NCBI RefSeq assembly: GCF_016595215.1
Contig: NZ_JAENHK010000010.1
Coordinates: 895,136 to 959,135, forward strand
DNA from: Chryseobacterium paridis
Lineage (GTDB): Bacteria > Bacteroidota > Bacteroidia > Flavobacteriales > Weeksellaceae
Length of the DNA: 64,000 nucleotides
Direction: 5' to 3'
Position numbers and translations under genes: made by a program. This document shows positions 10,201 through 17,773 of this stretch, in pieces. The stretch's first letter is position 1, and the number at the start of each line of letters is the position of its first letter. The notes under the pieces were generated by a model, which worked only from the letters and a program-made list of their open reading frames with translations, was not told the DNA's origin and searched no databases.

Positions 10201-10705
10201 TTTCCCATTTAGTAATAAGCCAGACTAAAAGCGCAATAAACATGGAAGCCATTGAATACACTTCTCCTTCTACCGCTGAAAACCAGAAGGTATCAGAAAA
10301 TGTAAAACATAAAGCTCCTACTACTCCAGCAAATAAAATGGAAATTTCCTGATGTTTGGTTATTTCTTCAAGATCTTTGTTCAAAAGTCTTCTCACAAAG
10401 TGAGTAATGGTCCAGAACAAAAATAGAATCGTAAATGCACTGAACATAGCAGACATTGCGTTAATGACAATAGCATAATTATCAGCTTTTCCTAAAGCAA
10501 AAATGGCCGCCACAGCACCTACAATCTGGAATAAGGCAGCTCCCGGAGCATGCGTTACTTCTAACTTTACTGCAGAAGAGATGTATTCACCACAATCCCA
10601 AAAACTTAAATAATGCTCTATTGTTGAAATATAAGTAATAAATGCAATAACAAAAATCACCCATCCTAAAACGGTATTCCATTTCCTGAAAGTCCAATTC
10701 TTCAT
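7220..10705 (-). CDS. DUF2723 (TMEM260-like) membrane glycosyltransferase family protein, paralogue 1
   Basis: This 1161-residue protein has about 12 membrane segments over residues 10-690 and a soluble C-terminal domain of about 470 residues rich in helical repeats. After the first segment it has FWDCGEYISS (Asp37, Glu40), the acidic loop motif of DUF2723. The eukaryotic relative TMEM260 is an ER protein O-mannosyltransferase (CAZy GT117); the bacterial members' sugar donor and targets are not established. It is equal in length and nearly identical to the next gene, so the pair arose by tandem duplication. The protein lies in the inner membrane with the soluble domain probably periplasmic (inference). 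Confidence 0.85.
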   Translation of the reverse strand: MKNWTFRKWNTVLGWVIFVIAFITYISTIEHYLSFWDCGEYISSAVKLEVTHAPGAALFQIVGAVAAIFALGKADNYAIVINAMSAMFSAFTILFLFWTITHFVRRLLNKDLEEITKHQEISILFAGVVGALCFTFSDTFWFSAVEGEVYSMASMFIALLVWLITKWENEYKAADNERWIILIFFIVGLSVGVHMMCMLSIPAICLVYYARNYKFTWKNFIWANLITLGILIIVFKIIFPLVMTMFGKLEIFFVNGLGLPFHSGTIVAFILMVIISYLLIKYARKTKRNLFQTIALSIVYMIIGFSCWMVIPIRANANPPMNLNDPDTAIGMRDYYYRVQYGDWPTIYGQNYTAFLDANGIEKNEDGSFKIEKTGDIYEKDEKTGTYRKTGDRFNYVFSKSQVSLMPRMFNEDKDVMANYISMYGAPDFTFNYDNEDVADNPQAKQIFEELRKKYEDKSITAADYLKVKSYDLIKVQKPSLAQNMDYFITFQNGYYFVRYLLWNFVGRQNDREGHMESTNGNWISGFSFIDNALWGNQDKMPAKFKNESTVAFFFLPFILGLIGFFFQLNRDFGRFYALLSLFILTGVGIVFYTGVKPFEVRERDYAMVGSFYAFAIWIGLGAGAILWFLQKKIKSNGVNIAVGILLLGIPFMMGFQNYNTHDRSRKSAAHDYAYSFLKSLPKEDIIFLYGDNDTFPVWAIQETERLRDDVKSVNFTLLSTPWYCDQVKRKTYNANPIPGQLTHDDYKDGVNDQIYIMKKEDWQNIFSNLQEQGAPATELQSFRKYLTQDSITLKEAISFIKMKSPEKDEVLKMIFGEERYEKYNFLPTNKFILPVNKENAVKAGIIKASDLANTVNQIIIDYKANTLFKGNLMMFDIFANFDWKRPINFSSGGVYDSENIFYLDDYLQFDGFSYRLVPIHTPPSPDGDLGRADANSLYNVVKNFKWGNFKDLKNHYDETATSNILAYRSTVSRAVGALSSIGEKAKANELLDLAAKEIPVEKYNDPRSLSSIVYGYIVAGQEQKGLKLAETLKKGIFEEYDYYSGLSRSEQRYLRRPMGSKPMEYSLVVSSVTSAYKAIGQKDKAYEYLVKSIEPIDKKFNVFVKDLQQMGKEKAMSESENVQKITPFYQYLFDIMEPFDSTYSKEKENQITTAIMKATQ

Positions 10706-10946
10706 ATAAAAAATTAATTTCTAATAATCTTTTTTTAAAATATTTTCATTAAAACTGCGCGTATTCCGCAAAAACTCCAAAGATACTTTTTTCAAGCTTT
10801 TGTGATCCTATTTATTTTAATAATTTATTTAATGTAAAATAACTTTTTTGAAGCCATAACTATTTGTGCAAAATAGTACGATTTATATAATTACAATACA
10901 AAATTTCCCTGCGCAATATTGAATAAAATAAAGTTCATATAAATAA

Positions 10947-10972
10947 AAAAACGGAACCTAAGTTCCGTTTTT
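10947..10972 (-). terminator. Terminator of the second DUF2723 gene
   Basis: The stem AAAAACGGAAC / GTTCCGTTTTT with a CTAA loop is a duplicated version of the hairpin at 7187. The rest of the 294-bp spacer (10706-10946) is AT-rich with no recognised feature beyond the probable promoter region of paralogue 1. Confidence 0.8.
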
Positions 10973-10999
10973 AAATATGCTTTCTATGTATCGCTTTTA

Positions 11000-13900
11000 T
11001 TATTGCGTTGCTTTCATAATAGCTGTCGTGATCTGATTCTCTTTTTCCTTTGAGTATGTTGAATCAAAAGGCTCCATGATATCGAATAAATACTGATAGA
11101 AAGGAGTAATCTTCTGTACATCTTCAGACTTACTCATTGCTTTTTCTTTACCCATCTGCTGAAGGTCTTTCACAAACACATTGAATTTTTTATCAATAGG
11201 CTCTATAGACTTCACCAGATAATCATACGCTTTATCCTTTTGACCGATGGCATTGTAAGCTGTAGTTACCGCTGATACAACAAGAGAATATTCCATAGGC
11301 TTAGCTCCCATTTGTCTTCTCAAGTATCTTTGTTCTCCAGGAGTAAGGCTTAAATAGTAATCGTATTCTTCAAAAATCCCTTTCTTAAGAGTTTCTGCCA
11401 GTTTCAATCCTTTCTGTTCCTGGCCTGCTACGATATATCCGTAAACAATAGAACTTAATGAACGTGGATCATTGTATTTTTCTACTGGAATTTCCTTTGC
11501 AGCAAGATCTAATAATTCAACAGCTTTTGCTTTTTGTCCTTTTAAAGAAAGTGCCGCCGCAGCTCTACTTGCTGCACTTCGGTAGCTGATGATATTCGAG
11601 GTGGCTGTTTCATCAAAGTGAGAATTTAAATCCTTAAAATTACCCCATTTGAAGTTTTTCACCACATTGTATAATGAATTGGCATCTACCCTTCCCATAT
11701 CACCATCACTGTTTGGAGGAGTGTGAATCGGAATCAATCTGTAGCTAAAGCCATCTAATTGTAAATAATCATCTAAATAGAAAATATTCTCACTGTCATA
11801 AATTCCTCCCGAAGAGAAGTTGATCGGTCTTTTCCAATCGAAATTAGCAAGAATATCAAACATCATCAGGTTATTCTTATAAAGGGTGTTGGCTTTATAA
11901 TCGATCATAATCTGATTAACTGTATTCGGCAAATCACTTGCATTGATAATTCCAGCTTTCAGTGCATTTTCTTTATTTACCGGTAAAATAAATTTACTTA
12001 CCGGTAAGAAATTATATTTCTCATAACGCGCTTCTCCGAAAATCATCTTCAAAATTTCATCTTTTGCAGGAGATTTCATTTTAATAAAACTGATTGCTTC
12101 TTTCAAAGTAATAGAATCCTGAGTAAGGTATTTTTTGAAGGGCTCGAATTCACCAGATGGTGCTCCTTGTTCCTGAAGATTACTGAAGATATTCTGCCAG
12201 TCTTCTTTTTTCATCAGATAGATCTGGTCATTTACCCCATCTCTGTAATCCTCATGGGTCAACTGACTAGGAATAGGATTCGCATTATAGGTTTTTCTTT
12301 TTACCTGGTCAATATTCCATGGAGTTGATAAAAGGGTGAAGTTGACAACTTTTACATCATCACGGAAGTTTTCCGTCTCCTGAATAGCCCAAACCGGATA
12401 CGTATCATTATCTCCATATACAAATAAAATATCTTCTTTAGGTAATGATTTTAATACCGAATAAGAATAATCATATGCAGTATATCTGTTGCTTCTGTCA
12501 TGGACATTATAGTTCTGGAATCCCATCATAAAAGGAACTCCCAGTAATACTACTCCTGCTACGATATTGGCAGCATTAGATTTCACTTTAGACTGAATCA
12601 ACCATAAAATAGCACCAGCTCCTAATCCTATCCAGATAGCAAATGCATAGAAGGAACCTACCATTGCGTAATCTCTTTCTCTTGGCTCAAATGGTTTTAC
12701 GCCTGTGTAGAAAATAATACCAACACTTGTAATGACGAATAATGACAATATAGCGTAGAATCTTCCAAAATCTCTGTTGAATTGGAAGAAAAATCCTATT
12801 AGCCCTAAGATAAATGGTAAGAAGAAAAAGGCTACGGTGCTTTCATTTTTGAATTTAGCAGGCATTTTATCCTGATTTCCCCACAATGCATTGTCAATAA
12901 AAGAAAAACCTGAAATCCAGTTTCCTTTGGTATTCTCCATGTTTCCTTCTAAATCATTTTGTCTTCCGACAAAATTCCACAAAAGGTATCTCACAAAGTA
13001 ATATCCATTCTGAAACGTAATGAAATAATCCATATTCTGAGCCAGAGAAGGCTTCTGAACCGTTATCAGATCATAAGGTTTTACCTTTAAATAATCCGCT
13101 GCAGTAATGGATTTATCTTCGTATTTTTTTCTTAATTCCTCAAAGATCTGTTTTGCCTGAGGATTATCTGCCACATCTTCATTTCCGTAATTGAATGTAA
13201 AGTCAGGAGCTCCGTACATCGAAATGTAATTGGCCATCACGGATTTATCTTCATTAAACATCCTTGGCATTAAACTTACCTGAGACTTACTGAAAACATA
13301 ATTAAAACGATCTCCTGTTTTTCTGTAGGTTCCGGTTTTTTCATCTTTTTCGAAAATTTCTCCTGTTTTCTGGGTCTTGAAACTTCCATCTTCATTTTTT
13401 TCAATTCCATTAGCATCAAGGAATGCAGTATAGTTTTGTCCGTAAATGGTTGGCCAGTCTCCATACTGTTCTCTGTTATAATAATCCAGCATCCCAATAG
13501 CGGTGTCCGGATCATTAAGGTTCATCGGTGGATTAGCATTTGCCCTGATTGGAATTACCATCCAACAAGAGAAACCAATCATCATATAAACAATAGATAA
13601 GGCAACTGTCTGATAAATATTCTTTTTAGTTCTTCTTGCATATTTAATCATGAAATAGCAGATCGCTACCATAAGAATGAAAGCTACAATAGTCCCTGAG
13701 TGGAAAGGAAGTCCTAAACCATTAACAAAGAATATTTCAAGCTTACCAAACATCGTCATGATCAGTGGGAAGATAATTTTAAATACAATGATCAGGATAC
13801 CCAAAGTAATCAGGTTGGCCCAGATAAAATTCTTCCATGTGAACTTGTAGTTTCTTGCATAGTATACCAAACAGATTGCTGGAATCGATAACATACACAT

Positions 13901-14485
13901 CATATGCACTCCTACTGAGAGTCCTACAATAAAGAAAATCAGAATAATCCATCTTTCATTATCAATCGCATTATATTCGTTTTCCCATTTGGTAATCAAC
14001 CAGACTAAAAGCGCAATAAACATGGAAGCCATTGAATATACTTCTCCTTCTACCGCAGAGAACCAGAAGGTGTCAGAAAATGTAAAACATAAAGCTCCTA
14101 TTACCCCAGCAAATAAAATGGAAATTTCCTGGTGTTTCGTTATCTCTTCAAAATCTTTGTTCAAAAGCCTTCTCACAAAATGAGTAATGGTCCAGAACAA
14201 AAATAAAATCGTAAATGCACTGAACATAGCAGACATTGCATTGATGACAACAGAATAGTTTTCACCCTTTCCTAAAGCAAAAATGGCCGCCACAGCGCCC
14301 ACAATCTGGAATAAGGCAGCTCCTGGAGCATGCGTTACTTCTAATTTTACTGCAGAAGATATATACTCACCACAATCCCAAAAACTAAGTTTAGGTTCTA
14401 TCGTTGATAAGTACGTGAAAAATGCAATGACGAAAATTACCCATCCTAAAACGGTGTTCCATTGCCTAAAAGTCCAGTTTTTCAT
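11000..14485 (-). CDS. DUF2723 (TMEM260-like) membrane glycosyltransferase family protein, paralogue 2
   Basis: It has the same length (1161 residues) and topology as its neighbour, including FWDCGEYISS with Asp37 and Glu40. By eye the two are close to 90% identical, with long runs of identity through the membrane domain and clusters of change in residues 20-35, 660-720 and 960-1060. The downstream hairpin is also duplicated, so the duplicated unit is about 3.78 kb. Substitutions in the soluble domain while the catalytic half is held constant would fit a shift in acceptor choice, which is inference. It is transcribed divergently from the cysteine-synthase-like gene. Confidence 0.85.
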   Translation of the reverse strand: MKNWTFRQWNTVLGWVIFVIAFFTYLSTIEPKLSFWDCGEYISSAVKLEVTHAPGAALFQIVGAVAAIFALGKGENYSVVINAMSAMFSAFTILFLFWTITHFVRRLLNKDFEEITKHQEISILFAGVIGALCFTFSDTFWFSAVEGEVYSMASMFIALLVWLITKWENEYNAIDNERWIILIFFIVGLSVGVHMMCMLSIPAICLVYYARNYKFTWKNFIWANLITLGILIIVFKIIFPLIMTMFGKLEIFFVNGLGLPFHSGTIVAFILMVAICYFMIKYARRTKKNIYQTVALSIVYMMIGFSCWMVIPIRANANPPMNLNDPDTAIGMLDYYNREQYGDWPTIYGQNYTAFLDANGIEKNEDGSFKTQKTGEIFEKDEKTGTYRKTGDRFNYVFSKSQVSLMPRMFNEDKSVMANYISMYGAPDFTFNYGNEDVADNPQAKQIFEELRKKYEDKSITAADYLKVKPYDLITVQKPSLAQNMDYFITFQNGYYFVRYLLWNFVGRQNDLEGNMENTKGNWISGFSFIDNALWGNQDKMPAKFKNESTVAFFFLPFILGLIGFFFQFNRDFGRFYAILSLFVITSVGIIFYTGVKPFEPRERDYAMVGSFYAFAIWIGLGAGAILWLIQSKVKSNAANIVAGVVLLGVPFMMGFQNYNVHDRSNRYTAYDYSYSVLKSLPKEDILFVYGDNDTYPVWAIQETENFRDDVKVVNFTLLSTPWNIDQVKRKTYNANPIPSQLTHEDYRDGVNDQIYLMKKEDWQNIFSNLQEQGAPSGEFEPFKKYLTQDSITLKEAISFIKMKSPAKDEILKMIFGEARYEKYNFLPVSKFILPVNKENALKAGIINASDLPNTVNQIMIDYKANTLYKNNLMMFDILANFDWKRPINFSSGGIYDSENIFYLDDYLQLDGFSYRLIPIHTPPNSDGDMGRVDANSLYNVVKNFKWGNFKDLNSHFDETATSNIISYRSAASRAAAALSLKGQKAKAVELLDLAAKEIPVEKYNDPRSLSSIVYGYIVAGQEQKGLKLAETLKKGIFEEYDYYLSLTPGEQRYLRRQMGAKPMEYSLVVSAVTTAYNAIGQKDKAYDYLVKSIEPIDKKFNVFVKDLQQMGKEKAMSKSEDVQKITPFYQYLFDIMEPFDSTYSKEKENQITTAIMKATQ

Positions 14486-14670
14486 AGTATAAAATCAATT
14501 ACGCGAAAATAGGGCTTTTATATGATTTTATATCGATTTTAACAAATTTTAAAAATACTGGTGTGGTATTTGCGTTGATAATGGAGCAAAGATTGAGGAA
14601 GAAAAAATATGGATTTAGGTAATGACAGCTTAGAAATCAAACAAAAGTTTAGAAATTATTTATTTTTTTG

Positions 14671-14678
14671 TATTTTTG
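14671..14678 (+). promoter_or_regulatory. -7 element of the cysteine-synthase-like gene
   Basis: TATTTTTG fits the Bacteroidota -7 consensus TAnnTTTG and sits 31 bp before the ATG at 14710. No clear -33 TTTG was seen. Confidence 0.55.
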
Positions 14679-14709
14679 CCCTCAGATTTTTATTGAAAAA
14701 TAACAAATA

Positions 14710-15747
14710 ATGAGTAATGTTTACGATAATATCCTTGGCCTAATAGGAAGCACTCCTATGGTGAAGCTAAATACTGTAACGAAAGATATTCCTGCAACTG
14801 TTTATGCCAAGTTAGAATCATATAATCCTGGACATTCCACTAAAGATAGAATCGCACTTCACATTATAGAAAACGCTGAGAAAAAAGGTTTATTAAAAGA
14901 AGATTCTGTGATTGTAGAGACCACCTCCGGGAATACTGGATTTTCTCTTGCAATGGTTTGCATCATCAAAGGATACAAATGCATTCTTGCTGTAAGTGAC
15001 AAGACGAAACCCGAAAAGATCGCCTATCTTAAAGCACTTGGTGCTGTAGTGTATGTTTGCCCTGCCAATGTACCGGCGAATGATCCAAGATCTTATTACG
15101 AAGTGGCTAAAAGAGTCGCTTCAGAAACACCAAATTCCGTTTATATCAATCAATATTTTAATGAGTTGAATATTGATGCTCACTACCAGACCACCGGACC
15201 GGAAATTTGGGAACAAACGCAAGGTAAGATCACACATCTTTTTGCTTGTACCGGAACAGGAGGAACTTTATCCGGATCAGCGAAATTCTTAAAAGAGAAA
15301 AATCCGGATATCAAGATTATAGGTATAGATGCTGATGGCTCTATTCTTAAAAGCTATCATGAGACTGGAGAAATTCATAAAGAAGATGTTCACCCTTATC
15401 AGATTGAAGGAATGGGAAAAAACCTGATTCCTGGTGCCCTGCTTTTTGACAAAGTAGACCAGTTTGTAAGAGTAAATGATGAAATGTCTGCCTATAGAAC
15501 CCGTGAAATTGCTTTAAAAGAAGCTATTATGGGCGGTTATACTACGGGAGCAGTTACGCAGGGACTTATACAATATGCACAATCTAACGAGTTTTCAAAA
15601 GATGATATTGTTGTTTTAATCTACCCGGATCACGGATCAAGATATATCACCAAGGTATATAGCGATAAGTGGATGGCTGAACAGGGCTTTGTTAATAATT
15701 GTGTACACAATTATGATGAAGTTTTTAAAACTGAATTCATTAAATAG
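14710..15747 (+). CDS. PLP-dependent cysteine-synthase family enzyme, candidate cysteate synthase
   Basis: The 345-residue protein is a fold-type II PLP enzyme: NPGHSTKDRIAL holds the Schiff-base Lys45, TTSGNTG (71-77) is the substrate-binding loop and GTGGTLSG the phosphate loop. True CysK normally has NPxxSVKDR and a different C-terminus; here the loop has His-Ser-Thr and the tail is extended. The next gene is an alpha-oxoamine synthase. In Flavobacteriia this pairing fits sulfonolipid (capnine, sulfobacin) synthesis, in which a CysK-like enzyme makes L-cysteate from phosphoserine and sulfite. O-acetylserine sulfhydrylase or cystathionine beta-synthase remain alternatives. Family assignment is firm, substrate assignment is inferred from the neighbour. 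Confidence 0.85.
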   Translation: MSNVYDNILGLIGSTPMVKLNTVTKDIPATVYAKLESYNPGHSTKDRIALHIIENAEKKGLLKEDSVIVETTSGNTGFSLAMVCIIKGYKCILAVSDKTKPEKIAYLKALGAVVYVCPANVPANDPRSYYEVAKRVASETPNSVYINQYFNELNIDAHYQTTGPEIWEQTQGKITHLFACTGTGGTLSGSAKFLKEKNPDIKIIGIDADGSILKSYHETGEIHKEDVHPYQIEGMGKNLIPGALLFDKVDQFVRVNDEMSAYRTREIALKEAIMGGYTTGAVTQGLIQYAQSNEFSKDDIVVLIYPDHGSRYITKVYSDKWMAEQGFVNNCVHNYDEVFKTEFIK

Positions 15748-15767
15748 AACATAAATTACCATACAAT

Positions 15768-15800
15768 AAAGCCTTTTTTGTAGACCACAAAAGGCTTTTT
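15768..15800 (+). terminator. Terminator between the two PLP enzyme genes
   Basis: AAAGCCTTTTTTG pairs with CAAAAGGCTTTTT (one bulge) followed by T residues. It lies in the 76-bp gap, so the two genes may be only partly co-transcribed. Confidence 0.65.
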
Positions 15801-15823
15801 TACTTAAAAAATCACTTATAAAA

Positions 15824-17098
15824 ATGTTGGATATTTTTGACAGAATAAAAGAAAATCCAGGACCTCTTGGACAATTTGCAGATTATGGAGAAGGTTATTT
15901 TATTTTTCCGAGACTTGAAGGACCTATTGGACCTAGAATGCAGTTTCAGGGAAGAGAAGTAATTTTCTGGAGTGCTAATGATTATTTAGGATTGTGTAAT
16001 CATCCTGAAGTATTAGAAGCTGATGCAAAAGCTGCTGCTGAATATGGAATGTTTTATCCGATGGGAGCAAGAGCAATGTCCGGAGAAACAGAACAGCACT
16101 TACAATTAGAAAGAGAGCTTGCTGATTTTGTTCAAAAAGAATCTGCTTATTTATTGAATTTTGGTTACCAGGGAATGGTTTCCACAATTGATGCCTTAGT
16201 TAACAGAAATGATGTAATCGTATATGATGTAGATTCTCACGCATGTATCGTAGATGGTGTAAGATTGCATTCAGGTAAAAGATTTACATACAGACATAAT
16301 GATATTGAAAGCCTTGAAAAAAACCTTCAGAGAGCTACAAAAGTAGCACAGGAAACTGGTGGTGGTATTTTGGTAATTACCGAAGGTGTTTTCGGTATGA
16401 GAGGACAACAAGGGAAAATCAAAGAAATTTGTGATCTGAAATCAAAATATAACTTCAGACTTCTTGTAGATGACGCTCACGGATTCGGAACACTTGGTGA
16501 AACAGGTGCCGGTGCTGGTGAAGAGCAAGGATGTCAGGATAAGATCGATGTATACTTCTCTACATTCGCAAAATCAATGGCAGGTTTTGGAGCCTTTATT
16601 GCCGGAGATAAAGAGGTAATCAGATATTTGAAATTTAATTTAAGATCTCAAATTTTTGCCAAGTCTCTTACTATGCCAATGGTAATCGGAGGATTGAAAA
16701 GACTTGAGCTTTTAAGAACTAGACCTGAGATCAAAGCTAAATTATGGGAAAACACTCATAAATTGCAGAATGGTCTTAAGGAAAGAGGTTTCAATATCGG
16801 AGATAGCAATACTTGTGTAACTCCTGTAATGATGCAGGGAACTCCGGTAGAAGCAACATTATTGGTAAAAGATTTAAGAGAGATCTATGGAATCTTTACA
16901 TCAGTAGTTGTATACCCTGTTATCCCTAAAGGAATGATTTTACTAAGATTAATTCCAACTGCTTCCCATACCGATTCAGAAATTAATGAAACGCTTGCTG
17001 CTTTTGAGGCTATTCATGATAAATTAGTGAGTGGGTATTACAAAGAGCAGGAACAAAAATTATTACAAGAACAAGGTTTAAGTTTTAAACCTATTTAA
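15824..17098 (+). CDS. Alpha-oxoamine synthase (serine palmitoyltransferase-like), candidate cysteate fatty-acyltransferase
   Basis: The protein has 424 residues and the fold-type I PLP layout of the KBL/AONS/SPT family: His139 in VDSHACIVDG stacks on PLP, Asp217 and His219 in LLVDDAHGFG bind the ring, and Lys250 in FAKSMAGFG forms the Schiff base. It condenses an amino acid with an acyl thioester, releasing CO2. In Flavobacterium and Chryseobacterium the closest described enzymes use cysteate and give 3-ketocapnine, the sulfonolipid precursor; in Bacteroides and Sphingobacterium the homologue uses serine for sphingolipids. The CysK-like gene 76 bp upstream favours cysteate. The keto-reductase for the next step is not nearby. 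Confidence 0.85.
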   Translation: MLDIFDRIKENPGPLGQFADYGEGYFIFPRLEGPIGPRMQFQGREVIFWSANDYLGLCNHPEVLEADAKAAAEYGMFYPMGARAMSGETEQHLQLERELADFVQKESAYLLNFGYQGMVSTIDALVNRNDVIVYDVDSHACIVDGVRLHSGKRFTYRHNDIESLEKNLQRATKVAQETGGGILVITEGVFGMRGQQGKIKEICDLKSKYNFRLLVDDAHGFGTLGETGAGAGEEQGCQDKIDVYFSTFAKSMAGFGAFIAGDKEVIRYLKFNLRSQIFAKSLTMPMVIGGLKRLELLRTRPEIKAKLWENTHKLQNGLKERGFNIGDSNTCVTPVMMQGTPVEATLLVKDLREIYGIFTSVVVYPVIPKGMILLRLIPTASHTDSEINETLAAFEAIHDKLVSGYYKEQEQKLLQEQGLSFKPI

Positions 17099-17107
17099 TT
17101 CAAAAAT

Positions 17108-17139
17108 AAAAAGGCCATTTGAATAAAAATGGCCTTTTT
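17108..17139 (+). terminator. Terminator of the alpha-oxoamine synthase gene
   Basis: AAAAAGGCCATTT pairs with AAATGGCCTTTTT, then T/A residues; it starts 10 bp after the stop. Confidence 0.85.
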
Positions 17140-17230
17140 ATCTTTAGCACCATATCCATTTAAAAAAGACACACAATCGACCTTTTAAGACTCTGTTTTA
17201 TCTGATAAATTCACGTCAAAATAAATTTAT

Positions 17231-17686
17231 ATGAAAAGATCTAAAAATAGTACAATAGCAGTTCTTAGCCTTTTTCTGACCTTCTTTTTCACCATGGCTA
17301 ATGCCCAACGATCCTATATTGATAGTTATAAGGGTATTGCGACAGATCTTTCAAAACAATATGGAATTCCGAGTTCAATTATATTGGCTATCGCGATTGT
17401 TGAATCCGGAGCGGGAACCAGTAAAGCCAGCAAGACGCTTAATAACCATTTTGGAATTCTTGGTAAAAACAACATCAATACATCCCGATTTAAGAGTTTT
17501 AATTCAGTTCGGGAAAGCTATGAAGCTTTTTGTCTGTTGCTTTCAAAAAAGAAGCTTTACACCAAATTAAAGGATAATAACAACTCTAATGATTGGGTGA
17601 AAGCTATAGCCTCTTCAGGATACTCCACAAAGCCCAACGAATGGATAAAAAAGATCAATACCACGATCATTAAATTCGGCTTATAG
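17231..17686 (+). CDS. Secreted glucosaminidase-domain protein (GH73-like)
   Basis: The product has 151 residues with a signal peptide (about 1-25, ending MANAQ). The rest is one lysozyme-like domain: AIAIVESGAGTSKASKTLNNHFGI contains the presumed catalytic Glu58 and the N(H/L)FG-type motif of N-acetylglucosaminidases that cleave peptidoglycan glycan strands. There is no LysM or SH3 anchor, so it is a minimal version of the family, which is usually over 200 residues. It stands alone between two unrelated plus-strand genes with 87 bp to the next start. A role in wall remodelling is likely; it could also act on a rival's wall. Confidence 0.85.
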   Translation: MKRSKNSTIAVLSLFLTFFFTMANAQRSYIDSYKGIATDLSKQYGIPSSIILAIAIVESGAGTSKASKTLNNHFGILGKNNINTSRFKSFNSVRESYEAFCLLLSKKKLYTKLKDNNNSNDWVKAIASSGYSTKPNEWIKKINTTIIKFGL

Positions 17687-17727
17687 AAATAGCCCTATCC
17701 TATCTTTTACTCACCTTTTACTTTTTG

Positions 17728-17760
17728 TTTGGCACACCTGTAATAATTTCAATAAATTTG
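17728..17760 (+). promoter_or_regulatory. Promoter of the radical SAM gene
   Basis: TTTG at 17728-17731 and TAAATTTG at 17753-17760 match the Bacteroidota -33/-7 pair with a 21-bp gap. The predicted transcript start is within about 10 nt of the TTG start, giving a near-leaderless mRNA. Confidence 0.6.
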
Positions 17761-17773
17761 TAAAAATTTTCTA

